A stretch of DNA of 64,000 nucleotides, taken from assembly GCA_016930085.1 (NCBI GenBank), contig JAFGHO010000029.1, forward strand, positions 1 through 64,000, in the 5' to 3' direction. Under the pieces are notes generated by a model. That model saw nothing but the letters and a program-made list of their open reading frames with translations, made no database searches and was not told the origin of the DNA. This DNA is from Spirochaetales bacterium (GTDB lineage Bacteria > Spirochaetota > Spirochaetia > SZUA-6 > JAFGRV01). Position numbers and translations under genes: made by a program. Positions 7,615 to 16,445 of this stretch are shown here, piece after piece. The stretch's first letter is position 1. Every line of letters begins with the position of its first letter.

Positions 7615-9903
7615 ATGGTGAAAAAGATCATTCCGTTTCTATTGATAATCAGCTTTGCCGCGTATGCGGATATCAGCTTCGTCGACATGAAACTTTCGAC
7701 CCAGAACAGGCTTCTTTTTTCCATGTCAATGAACATGCCCGGTTACGGGGAATACGAAACCCTCTTCCTCACCGATCTCGACACACAGGAGATACGGCAG
7801 CTTACCTTTTTCCCCGAATCGGTGCTTCTTCTTGAAGGAACCGGCCGGATACAGCTTCAGAACAGATTCGGCGTATTCAGAGTCGATCCCGGTTTAAAAA
7901 CGATAACATCACTCGATCTTTTCTCATCGTTTGTCAGGAACAAGGTTATTCAGCGGGGTAAACTCAATCCGATTCAGACGTCACCTGACGGCCGTTATTT
8001 GCTGTACATAAAGAATACCGCCGGGGGTGTCGGCAAGCTTATTCTATGCGAGACGGAAACATCGAAAGAGACGATCGTATCGGAGAAAATCGAACTCGAT
8101 TTCGACAATCCCATCGCCCTCTGGTCGCCGGATTCACGCTATTTTGTCTATGCCGACAAAAACACCATTTACTATTATGCACTCGATCAAATGGAAGAAA
8201 AAAGGGTATTTACCGAACACCTGCGTAAAATAGGCAAAGGGAGGCTTCAGAATGTCGTCTGGTACGACAGAAAAACCCTTATCTATGTAACCGGGGAACT
8301 GATATATTCCATACAAAACAGGGAGTTCTTTTCTCTGCCGTTTTACAAGGAAATATTTCAGATCGGCAAGGTGATAGGTAAAATACCTTTCGAGTTCGAT
8401 CCCAATTTCGACAGGTTCTGGATTTCACCGGACGGTAAGAAGATACTGCTAAGTAAGGGCGGAAGAAACGTATTTCTCTATCACATCCGTACGGAAGACT
8501 ATACCTCCGTGGGTAACGTAACATCACTCCCCTATCTTTACCTTCCCCAAAACACGCAGGTGTGGAAGGTGGTCTGGTCGTCCCGGGACAAGCTTGTTAT
8601 CTTAGTCCGACGGATTGAAAAAGGCAAGATTACATCGACTCTCTTCCGGCTCAGTATACCCGAAAAACCGATCGTTTCCTATTTCGAACAGACAAACGAT
8701 ACCGATATCGCCGATATTGTTCTCTCGCCCGATGAGCAAACGATAGCCCTCCTTAAGCCCGATAAAATCGAACTTCGCACCTTTGACGCATGGAAAATTC
8801 GTGATTCGATCCCACACCCCGAACCCAGGAATTGTATCTGGAAATCGGACGACGAACTGGTAATCGCAGGCCCGTGGTATACCGAGGTCTATGATATGCT
8901 TCAGAGAAAAAGTACACGGATAGCCATTTCACAGGTAAAGGCATACGGCTTTTCGATCGACGAAAAATCGATTCTCTCGAAGGGGAAGGAAAACATATAT
9001 CTGATCGGACCGGATGAAACGATGTGGAAGCAGATCTCGAGTTACGACATCGAACAGCCGCGTATCGAATCCGGATCCTATCGCGTCTATTTTTCCAGCT
9101 CGACCCACGGCGCGTTCAAAAATATGATCATGGTACGAAATATCGAAAAGGATACTTTCGGCACGGTTCCCCTTATTGACGATGATTCGGGACCGGCGTA
9201 CGATGAATTTCCGGAAAAGGACGAACCGGTCGATTTTGATTATTTTAATCACGGCTCACGGCTCAGGCGGCGGGAGGTATCGCTTGTCTTCAATGTAATT
9301 GACTCGATACAGGGACTCACCGCGATCCTTCATACGCTTTCCGAATACGGCCTTACCTGCACCTTTTTTATCAACGGAGAGGCAATCAGACGATTCCCGG
9401 GAGCCGTGAAGGAGATCGCGGAAGCCGAACACGAAGTCGGGTCGCTCTTTTATGCCTATTTCAATATGACCGATTCAAAATACAGGCTCGACAGGGATTT
9501 TATAAAAACCGGGCTTGCAATCAATGAAGACGATTACTTCAAGGCAACCGGCAGCGATTTCGCGCTTTTCTGGCATGCGCCGCATTATTTCGTCAATTCC
9601 GATATAATCGCGGTATCGAAAGAAATGGGTTATACCTATGTGGGGAAAGATATCGATACAATGGACTGGGTAACGGACGGGGAGACGAATGTGACACGGG
9701 GGATTTATTTTACCGCCAGTGAATTAATCGAGAAGATTATCGGGGAAAAGAAACCGGGGTCCATCATTCCGATTCAGGCGGGAATTCCCGGTGGTAAACG
9801 GGAAGATTATCTTTTTCAGAAACTCGATGTTCTTATCAACAGCCTGCTGAATTCCGGCTATGATATCGTTCCCGTTTCCGTCCTGATCAAACATGCAAAA
9901 TAA
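7615..9903 (+). CDS. Propeller and polysaccharide-deacetylase-like fusion, probably catalytically inactive
   Basis: A 762-residue exported protein. After a short signal peptide (about 1-18), residues 20-500 carry repeated blades such as SPDGRYLLY, SPDSRYFVY and SPDGKKILL, typical of TolB/WD-like propellers. From about residue 550 a NodB-type deacetylase fold appears: LTCTFFINGEAIRRFPG, WHAPHYFVNSDII and a final DIDTMDWV. The metal-binding motifs are missing: the usual FDDG is VFNVID, and the HxxxH stretch reads SLFYAYFNM. The Arg of motif 3 is His. It may bind glycan or peptidoglycan without cutting it; that is inference. The ATG at 7615 has only a weak AAGG upstream. Confidence 0.8.
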   Translation: MVKKIIPFLLIISFAAYADISFVDMKLSTQNRLLFSMSMNMPGYGEYETLFLTDLDTQEIRQLTFFPESVLLLEGTGRIQLQNRFGVFRVDPGLKTITSLDLFSSFVRNKVIQRGKLNPIQTSPDGRYLLYIKNTAGGVGKLILCETETSKETIVSEKIELDFDNPIALWSPDSRYFVYADKNTIYYYALDQMEEKRVFTEHLRKIGKGRLQNVVWYDRKTLIYVTGELIYSIQNREFFSLPFYKEIFQIGKVIGKIPFEFDPNFDRFWISPDGKKILLSKGGRNVFLYHIRTEDYTSVGNVTSLPYLYLPQNTQVWKVVWSSRDKLVILVRRIEKGKITSTLFRLSIPEKPIVSYFEQTNDTDIADIVLSPDEQTIALLKPDKIELRTFDAWKIRDSIPHPEPRNCIWKSDDELVIAGPWYTEVYDMLQRKSTRIAISQVKAYGFSIDEKSILSKGKENIYLIGPDETMWKQISSYDIEQPRIESGSYRVYFSSSTHGAFKNMIMVRNIEKDTFGTVPLIDDDSGPAYDEFPEKDEPVDFDYFNHGSRLRRREVSLVFNVIDSIQGLTAILHTLSEYGLTCTFFINGEAIRRFPGAVKEIAEAEHEVGSLFYAYFNMTDSKYRLDRDFIKTGLAINEDDYFKATGSDFALFWHAPHYFVNSDIIAVSKEMGYTYVGKDIDTMDWVTDGETNVTRGIYFTASELIEKIIGEKKPGSIIPIQAGIPGGKREDYLFQKLDVLINSLLNSGYDIVPVSVLIKHAK

Positions 9904-10105
9904 ACTCAATTTTTTTTTGAAAACTATTGAAAACTATACCGGAAACAGTTACGATTTAATTGTCCTTTATGGACCGCGTTTTAGTCCTAAAACGCTTCCT
10001 GCAGGGAAGGATGATGGTTTTTTGAAAAAAGCCCTCATGTTTAGTTCATAATGTGTCGATATAGATAAGGTGAAAGAATGCCCTGCAGTATAAAGCAGGA
10101 GAGAT

Positions 10106-10137
10106 AAGGTATTCACCAAAGATGAGGAGAATACCTT
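10106..10137 (+). promoter_or_regulatory. Hairpin in the fliS leader
   Basis: Perfect 9-base arms AAGGTATTC (10106-10114) and GAATACCTT (10129-10137) enclose a 14-base loop ending in AGGA. Just downstream is the fliS ribosome site AAGGAG (10143-10148), followed by AACCTT next to the ATG. The CCTT runs could pair with the ribosome site, so alternative structures that hide it are possible. The GGA in the loop together with the GGA in the ribosome site resembles CsrA target layouts. Confidence 0.45.
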
Positions 10138-10156
10138 AAGATAAGGAGAAAACCTT

Positions 10157-10582
10157 ATGGGAAGCAACCCGCTGAAAGCCTACAAAGAAACACAAATCAA
10201 ATCCGCAACCCCCGGCCAGCTCATTATCATGCTTTATGATGGAGCGATAAAAAATATCAATATTGCGATCGAAGGATTTGAGAAAAAATCCAAAAAACTC
10301 GATATGATCAGTAACGCCATTATAAAAGCACAGGATATCGTCTCCGAACTGATGGTCGCCCTTGATTTCGAGAAGGGAGGAGACATCGCGAAGAACCTCT
10401 TCAGCATCTATGTTTTTATCAACCGCGAACTTCTCAATGCCAATATACGTAAAGACGTCACTCATCTGGAGACGGTCAAGAAAATCCTGACCGAACTGCG
10501 GGACGCATGGAGTCAGATCGCGGACAAGGGAATGTATTCGAATAATGCCATGGGGACGGGCGGAATCAATATCGCGGGCTGA
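10157..10582 (+). CDS. fliS: Flagellar export chaperone FliS
   Basis: A 141-residue cytosolic helical protein that binds the C-terminus of flagellin before export and prevents its polymerisation. The family pattern is clear: NPLKAYKETQIKSATPGQLI, then MLYDGAIKNINIA, an Asp/Glu-rich middle helix and the late INRELLNANI stretch. The length is typical. The ATG follows AAGGAG with an 8-base gap. The next gene starts 26 bases later and encodes another flagellar chaperone-like protein. The leader contains a hairpin next to the ribosome site, so translation may be controlled. Confidence 0.93.
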   Translation: MGSNPLKAYKETQIKSATPGQLIIMLYDGAIKNINIAIEGFEKKSKKLDMISNAIIKAQDIVSELMVALDFEKGGDIAKNLFSIYVFINRELLNANIRKDVTHLETVKKILTELRDAWSQIADKGMYSNNAMGTGGINIAG

Positions 10583-10608
10583 TCGTTTTTTATAACGGTC
10601 CATATACT

Positions 10609-11040
10609 ATGGAAAAGAAAACACTCGGTACACACATATATCAACTGCTCGTTTCAGAGAGAGAAAAACTGAAACAATGGGTTCTGCTGGGAGAAAAAAT
10701 AGAAGAAGCGATAACGGCAGGAAAAGAAGAAAAACTCGAAGCCTATAAAATGCAGGAAAAGTTTCTCTGCGGGGAGATAGCATCATATGAAAAACTCCTC
10801 CCCCCCTTGAAACGGCAGGAAGAGAACTTTCCAACAGAAAACGAAGATATTAAGCCGGTAAAAGATGATATCGAGCGGCTGATGAAGGAGGTGATTCATC
10901 AGCATAAACGAAACAGGAAACATCTCGAGAAAAAGCTTGCCGGGCTAAAAACGGAACTCGATGCGGTGAGAAAGAAAAAGAGTAGTCGTATTCGTTCCCG
11001 CAAAACCAGCCTGCCCTCATTTATAGACATTTCGGTATAA
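10609..11040 (+). CDS. FlgN-like flagellar chaperone candidate
   Basis: A 143-residue, highly charged, almost wholly helical protein with coiled-coil character and a basic tail ending PSFIDISV. FlgN proteins, which escort the hook-filament junction proteins FlgK and FlgL, have this length and all-helical build, and their sequences are poorly conserved. The assignment rests on composition, length and position 26 bases after fliS, in the same direction and probably the same transcript. No ribosome site better than weak purines precedes the ATG. A FliT-type chaperone is the main alternative. Confidence 0.55.
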   Translation: MEKKTLGTHIYQLLVSEREKLKQWVLLGEKIEEAITAGKEEKLEAYKMQEKFLCGEIASYEKLLPPLKRQEENFPTENEDIKPVKDDIERLMKEVIHQHKRNRKHLEKKLAGLKTELDAVRKKKSSRIRSRKTSLPSFIDISV

Positions 11041-11259
11041 TCCCGGTAACATCCGGCGGAGGGAAAACTCCCGCCCGCTCAAGCCTCTTTTACAATACCC
11101 GGTAAAAAACGCTTTGACCGTTGGGGTCCATCGGTCCTGATAAGGATCCCGGACTGAGCGGATTAAAAAATAGCCGGGGTGTGATCTTGAACATCGGAGT
11201 GATCTGTGATTGTATAAAACAGAAAGTATATCCGGGGTATCGGGAAAGAGGTATTGTAA

Positions 11260-13962
11260 ATGGAAAAGGAACCTGTTTATTTAATTGACGGATACAGTCT
11301 CATCTACAGAGCATACTATGTTCATCTGCGAAATCCCCTCAGAAACCCGAAGGGGGAGAACACTTCCTCGATATTCGGATTCTTCCGGTCGCTCGATAAA
11401 CTGATGAAGTTAAAAAAACCGCAATATATCGGTGTCATTATGGATTCGACGACTCCGACCTTCAGGCACGATATGTATCCCGAATACAAGGCAACCCGTC
11501 AAAAAGCGCCGCCCGATCTTCACGCGCAGATACCCCGTATCGAGAAAATACTCGAAGCACGGGGCATTGCATGTATTCGAAAAGACGGATATGAAGCCGA
11601 CGATATAATCGCCACAATTGCCGGGCTTTGCAGCGCCGAAAAGAGACCCTGCTGGATTCTTTCAAAGGACAAGGACCTTCTCCAGCTTGTCGATGAATCG
11701 GTAAAGATCATCAACCTTGAAAAGGGGTTTGAAGATTTAGTCGAATGGGGAAGGGAGGAAGTCTTCAAAAACAAGGGTTTGTATCCCGAGCAGATAATCG
11801 ATTACCTGAGTCTTATGGGCGACACATCCGACAATATTCCCGGGGTCAGGGGAATCGGTGAAAAAAGTGCGCTGAAACTCCTCGCAGACTGGAAAACCCT
11901 GGACAACATCTACGCCCATCTCGATGATATCGCCCCGGAATCCCAACGCCGGAAACTCGCTGAAGGCAGGGAAAGCGCCCGCATGAGCAGGGAACTCATC
12001 GTCCTCAAGCGGGATGTTCCTTTTTACGGCATCGAGTCTCTCATCCGCAGACCCCCGGACCGGATGCGCGTCATCGAATTGTACCGGGAAGAGGATATGA
12101 AGTCCTTTCTCTCGGACCTCGATGAGGAAAATGTCCCGGACACCGGACTCTCGGCGACCGCCCCCGGAACCTACCGGCCCGTGACCACACTCGGGGAGAT
12201 AGATTCATGGATTGGTGCGGCGAAAAAAGCCGGCGTGTTTTCATTCGATGTCGAGACCGACAATAAGGACGCGATGCGCGCGCGGCCTATCGGTATTTCA
12301 TTGGCGATTGAAAAAGGCCGCGCATGTTATATACCAATTCACGCGCACAACGTCCAATGCCCGGACGAAGAGGACATCAAAAAAAGAATCGCCTCCCTGC
12401 TCGAGGACGCCTCGCTTCGTTTGGTCGGTCAGAATATCAAGTATGACTACAAGGTAATGAAACGGTGGGGGATCGAAATCCGGAACTGTTATTTCGATAC
12501 CATGGTGGCGGCGTGGGTATGCGACGCGACGGCGGGACGGTACAATATGGACACACTCTCGGAGCGGCACCTTCATTATAAAACAATCCGTTACAGCGAA
12601 CTCATTCCCCGCGGGGACTCCTCGACGCTGGAAGAACTGGACATCGCGGCCGTTTCCGATTATGCCGGAGAAGATGCGGATATCACACTCAGACTCTATC
12701 ATTTTTTTTCAAATCTTTTCGGGGAAAAAGGCAATGAAAAACTCGAAAAACTTTTTTATGAAACGGAAATGCCGCTTGTGACTATCCTCGCGGAAATGGA
12801 ACTGAATGGGATCATCCTCGATCACGAAAAGCTGTCGCGATACGGAAAGGAAATCGACGGGAGTCTGATAGAAATCGAAAAGCAAATTTACCGGGACGTC
12901 GGACACGAGTTCAATATACGCAGCACAAAAGAGCTGCAGAAAGTGCTTTTCGAGGAACTGAGTCTCCCCAGACTCAAGAAGACGAAAACCGGCTATTCGA
13001 CCGACTCCCAGGTCCTCGAAGAGCTGCAGAATCAAAGCACCGTCGCGCAAAGCGTATTGCGGCACAGAATCCTTTCCAAACTGAAATCGACCTACGTGGA
13101 CACCCTCCCGGAACAGATAATCGGTGAAACGGGACGGCTGCACACCCACTATCTGCAAACAGGTACCGCAACGGGCAGGCTTTCCAGTATCGAACCGAAT
13201 CTCCAGAATATACCGGTACGGGAGGATGAAGGGAGACGTATCAGGGACGCCTTTACCGCTGCAAGGGGGTGTCTCTTCCTTTCCGCCGATTATTCCCAGA
13301 TCGAACTGATGATTTTAGCCCATCTCTCGAACGACCTCAGACTTATCGAGGCCTTTAGCACGGGAAAGGACATTCACACTCACACGGCCGCCGTTTTGTT
13401 TCATGAAAAGGAAGAGGAAGTCCTTCCCGCCCATCGAAGAGTCGGAAAGACGATCAACTTCGGCGTCATCTACGGGATGTCCTCCTATCGGCTTTCCAGG
13501 GATCTGAAAATCGCACGGGCCGATGCCGACCGCTTTATTTCGGCATATTTTACCGAATATGCCGGAGTCGACGAGTTCAGAAAGCAAACGATAAAAAAAG
13601 CCGAAAAACAGGGGTACGTCGAAACCCTCTGGGGAAGGCGCCGAAGGCTTCCCAATATCAATAATCCAAACAAAACCGTAAAAACCGCCGAAGAGCGGAT
13701 AGCGGTCAACACCCCGATACAGGGAACCGCGGCGGATATCGTAAAACGAGCGATGATCTCTGTGACGGATGCATGCGCAAAAAGAAATCTGAAAACAAAA
13801 CTGCTTCTCCAGGTACATGACGAACTCATCTTCGAGGTACCGGAAGAGGAGGCCGATGAGGCCGGCCGGCTCATAAAAAAGACGATGGAAGAGGCGGTCC
13901 CTCTCAAGGTCCCCCTCAAGGTATCGATCGAAAAAGGAAAAACATGGGGTGAAATCCATTAG
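11260..13962 (+). CDS. polA: DNA polymerase I
   Basis: A full-length 900-residue repair and Okazaki-fragment polymerase. Residues 1-290 are the 5' nuclease (LIDGYSLIYRAYY, EADDIIATIA, SLMGDTSDNIPGVRGIGEKS). Residues about 310-490 are the 3'-5' exonuclease, which looks active: FDVETDN holds the first acidic pair, QNIKYDYKV the second motif, and YAGEDADIT the Tyr-x3-Asp. The polymerase domain shows DYSQIELMILAHLS (motif A), the GKTINFGVIYGMS finger helix and QVHDELIFEVPE (motif C). It appears to be a single-gene unit; a GC-rich hairpin at 13969-13990 follows the stop but lacks a T run. Confidence 0.97.
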   Translation: MEKEPVYLIDGYSLIYRAYYVHLRNPLRNPKGENTSSIFGFFRSLDKLMKLKKPQYIGVIMDSTTPTFRHDMYPEYKATRQKAPPDLHAQIPRIEKILEARGIACIRKDGYEADDIIATIAGLCSAEKRPCWILSKDKDLLQLVDESVKIINLEKGFEDLVEWGREEVFKNKGLYPEQIIDYLSLMGDTSDNIPGVRGIGEKSALKLLADWKTLDNIYAHLDDIAPESQRRKLAEGRESARMSRELIVLKRDVPFYGIESLIRRPPDRMRVIELYREEDMKSFLSDLDEENVPDTGLSATAPGTYRPVTTLGEIDSWIGAAKKAGVFSFDVETDNKDAMRARPIGISLAIEKGRACYIPIHAHNVQCPDEEDIKKRIASLLEDASLRLVGQNIKYDYKVMKRWGIEIRNCYFDTMVAAWVCDATAGRYNMDTLSERHLHYKTIRYSELIPRGDSSTLEELDIAAVSDYAGEDADITLRLYHFFSNLFGEKGNEKLEKLFYETEMPLVTILAEMELNGIILDHEKLSRYGKEIDGSLIEIEKQIYRDVGHEFNIRSTKELQKVLFEELSLPRLKKTKTGYSTDSQVLEELQNQSTVAQSVLRHRILSKLKSTYVDTLPEQIIGETGRLHTHYLQTGTATGRLSSIEPNLQNIPVREDEGRRIRDAFTAARGCLFLSADYSQIELMILAHLSNDLRLIEAFSTGKDIHTHTAAVLFHEKEEEVLPAHRRVGKTINFGVIYGMSSYRLSRDLKIARADADRFISAYFTEYAGVDEFRKQTIKKAEKQGYVETLWGRRRRLPNINNPNKTVKTAEERIAVNTPIQGTAADIVKRAMISVTDACAKRNLKTKLLLQVHDELIFEVPEEEADEAGRLIKKTMEEAVPLKVPLKVSIEKGKTWGEIH

Positions 13963-14101
13963 CCGGACATAACCGGAACAATCCGGTTATTCGGGGCAAT
14001 CCGGCCCTGTATATAGCCCGCCTGAATACCGAAATTCTTCCTCAATGCATAACGGCGATCTGTCGATAAACTAAATGAGGTTATCGCGGGAGTATGTCAT
14101 A

Positions 14102-14860
14102 ATGGAAAGTAAACACATCCTTATCGTCATTATCTGTATTTGCGCTTTTCTGGTCGTTGTCTTTGGCGTCGGTTTCTGGTGGACGCTGCCCGAACTCGAA
14201 AAACAAACCGATTCGGCGGGCGGCGACCGGTCGGGTACCTCCTATGACATTATACAGCACACGAGAAGCGAGAGTGAACCAATCGGTCTAAAACCTACTG
14301 CCGCCCCGTCCGAGACAATGGAAATTACCTATGGTGAAAAGGAGGAGCGGGACGCCGGAGAAACGGCGGATGAGCTTTCGGAAGAGGAATCGGAAAAGAC
14401 GAAAGAGACGGAAGTGAAGACCGAAGCGGAAAAGAACGATACGAAAAAAGAGGAACCGACAAATAAAGAAGAAAAACAAGAAAAAGTGGTTATCAGGGTC
14501 GAAAGAAAAAAAGAAACGTATCCGAAGGTGTGGGTAGAAAAACCGGAAGCGACGAAAAAAATCACGGCCGCGCCCACTCCCGCCCCCCGGAAGGAAAAAC
14601 GGGTAATCGAGTACTGGATACAGATCGGTGCGTATAAAAGCAAAAGCAAGTCGGAGGAGCAAAACGAGAAACTCCTTCAGCACGGATTTCAGGCGCGTAT
14701 TCAGACAAAGGACGTCAATGGAACGACCTACTACCGGGTGAGAATCGGGCCGTACCGGAACAAGGCCGAGGCGGAAAAATTCCTCTCCTGGATAAAGGTA
14801 ATCGACGGTATGGAGGACAGTTATATTTCGGAAGTACCGACTCAAAAACACACGAACTAA
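14102..14860 (+). CDS. Membrane-anchored SPOR-domain protein
   Basis: A 252-residue single-pass inner-membrane protein. A hydrophobic segment at about 6-25 (ILIVIICICAFLVVVFGVGF) anchors it, with the rest outside the cytoplasm. A long Glu/Lys-rich linker (about 75-150) leads to a C-terminal SPOR domain (about 175-245: YWIQIGAYKSKSKSEEQNEK and YYRVRIGPYRNKAEAEKFL). SPOR domains bind peptidoglycan stripped of stem peptides at division sites, so a septal role is likely. ATG 14102 follows GGGAG at 9-base spacing; an upstream in-frame ATG at 14075 has no ribosome site. A terminator follows at 14907. Confidence 0.88.
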   Translation: MESKHILIVIICICAFLVVVFGVGFWWTLPELEKQTDSAGGDRSGTSYDIIQHTRSESEPIGLKPTAAPSETMEITYGEKEERDAGETADELSEEESEKTKETEVKTEAEKNDTKKEEPTNKEEKQEKVVIRVERKKETYPKVWVEKPEATKKITAAPTPAPRKEKRVIEYWIQIGAYKSKSKSEEQNEKLLQHGFQARIQTKDVNGTTYYRVRIGPYRNKAEAEKFLSWIKVIDGMEDSYISEVPTQKHTN

Positions 14861-14906
14861 TACATTACCGGATGATCGAACGTTTATTCCGGTTGAAAGG
14901 TTTATG

Positions 14907-14960
14907 GCACCGTTTTTCCTTATCAAAAAAAAGTATTTGGAAACTCGGTGCTTTTTTTTT
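14907..14960 (+). terminator. Rho-independent terminator after the SPOR gene
   Basis: GCACCG (14907 on) with a T-rich extension pairs with GGAAACTCGGTGC ending at 14951, across an A-rich loop, and is followed by nine T residues. It separates the plus-strand SPOR gene from the converging regulator gene. Confidence 0.7.
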
Positions 14961-14999
14961 CGGATATATTTTAATGTCTCGCGGCCCTGCCGGGATGTA

Positions 15000-16418
15000 T
15001 CATCCCTGCTTTTCTTTCAACCTCCGGCTCAGGGTGGACTGATTGATGCCGAGATAGGTCGCCGCGATCGACTGGTTTCCCTTTGCCCGTTCCAGTGCCT
15101 TTTCAATAAAAAAATCTTCCGCTTCTTTCAGCGTGGGTATTCTGCCCGAATAGGAAATTGAAAAATCCTTTTTCGCGGTCCGCGAATCCTCCCGGGCATT
15201 TCCCCCCGTACGCTTTTTAATATACTCCTTGAAAACGGAAAGGGACAACACCGGTGTTTCACATCTGCTGACCGCGTCATAAATCATCGATTGCAGTTCC
15301 CGTATATTTCCGGGAAAATGATAAGAGGAAAGTAACGGGAATATCTGGTCCGGTATGCCGGGGGTTTTCCTGCTCATTGATTGCGCGGACTGTTCGACAA
15401 AGTGATTGATGAGAAGGGGGATATCTTCCGGCCTCTCCCGGAGCGGCGGCATATGTATATGATGGATAATGAGACGGTAATAGAGGTCATTGCGGAAGGT
15501 ATTGTCGTTTTGTTTTTGTTCGAGATCCGTATTGGTTGCGGCGATTATTCTCGCGTCCGAAATTTTTACCACATCGGAACCAAGGGGATAATATTCCTTG
15601 TCCTGCAGCAGACGAAGAAGCTTCACCTGTGAAGTGTTATCCATATCACCGATTTCATCGAGGAAAAGGGTTCCTCCGGAAGCCTGTTCAATGAGACCGG
15701 GCCGCGAAGAATCCGCGCCGGTGAACGCCCCCTTTTTATGGCCGAAAAGGGTATCTGAAAACATTGTATCGTCGAGTCCGCCCACATTGACCGGAACAAA
15801 ATTGCCCGTTCTGTTGCTGAGCCGGTGTATAGCCCTGGCTATGAGCTCTTTTCCGACACCGCTTTCACCGGTAACGAGAACGGGTTTGGGCGTACATGCA
15901 ATCGCCTCGGCATATTTAAAAATACTCTTCAAGGCATTGGCGGTCGTGATTATCTCCGCAAAAACCTCCGGGTGATGGATATCCTGTGAGAGAACCTGTC
16001 GTTTCAGGGTATCCACTTCAAACTGCAATTCACGTATCTCCAGCGCGGTGCGGATACTGGAAGTGAGGCGGCTGTTTTCAACCGGTTTCACCATGTAATC
16101 GAAAGCCCCGCATTTCATGCATTCGACGGCCGTTTCCACCTTATTGGAACCCGTTACCACGATAACCGGAATCTGGGGATATTTTTCTTTAATAAGGGAA
16201 AGCAGGTCCTGGCCTTTGACATGAGGCATGAAAAGGTCCAGAACGGCTACAGAAATTTTCCTTTCGGCGAGCATCCCGGGCACCTCTCTCGAATCGGAAC
16301 AAAGAATGAAATTGTTTATCCCATTGAATTTCAAAGCCATTTTATACGATTCGAGCACATCTTCTTCATCATCAACGAGAAGAAGGGGGTCGAGAGGGAA
16401 TATTGTTTTCATATTCAT
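15000..16418 (-). CDS. NtrC-family sigma-54 response regulator
   Basis: A 472-residue transcription factor with all three classic parts. The receiver (about 8-125) has the acidic pair in LLVDDEEDV, the phosphoacceptor Asp in VAVLDLFMP and the Lys in YMVKPVE. The central AAA+ module (about 155-385) shows Walker A GESGVGKELIARAIH, the sigma-54 contact motif GAFTGA, Walker B GGTLFLDEIGDM and the arginine finger region. The C-terminal Fis-type helix-turn-helix is AATYLGINQSTLSRRLKEK. It should activate sigma-54 promoters after phosphorylation by a sensor kinase that is not in the window. The start follows GGAGG; ATG 16418 and ATG 16412 are both possible. It is 27 bases downstream of the GT4 gene on the same strand. 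Confidence 0.95.
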   Translation of the reverse strand: MNMKTIFPLDPLLLVDDEEDVLESYKMALKFNGINNFILCSDSREVPGMLAERKISVAVLDLFMPHVKGQDLLSLIKEKYPQIPVIVVTGSNKVETAVECMKCGAFDYMVKPVENSRLTSSIRTALEIRELQFEVDTLKRQVLSQDIHHPEVFAEIITTANALKSIFKYAEAIACTPKPVLVTGESGVGKELIARAIHRLSNRTGNFVPVNVGGLDDTMFSDTLFGHKKGAFTGADSSRPGLIEQASGGTLFLDEIGDMDNTSQVKLLRLLQDKEYYPLGSDVVKISDARIIAATNTDLEQKQNDNTFRNDLYYRLIIHHIHMPPLRERPEDIPLLINHFVEQSAQSMSRKTPGIPDQIFPLLSSYHFPGNIRELQSMIYDAVSRCETPVLSLSVFKEYIKKRTGGNAREDSRTAKKDFSISYSGRIPTLKEAEDFFIEKALERAKGNQSIAATYLGINQSTLSRRLKEKQG

Positions 16419-16445
16419 GTACCTCCGTCAGATAACGGAAAATTT

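Noticed and set aside
13315-13959. Minus-strand ORF of 214 codons inside polA
   Set aside because: It mirrors the conserved polymerase motifs of polA and is Phe/Arg-rich, as expected of a complement frame.
13969-13990. Hairpin ATAACCGGA-ACAA-TCCGGTTAT after polA as a terminator
   Set aside because: The stem is perfect but no T run follows, so intrinsic termination is not supported; it may only stabilise the mRNA end.
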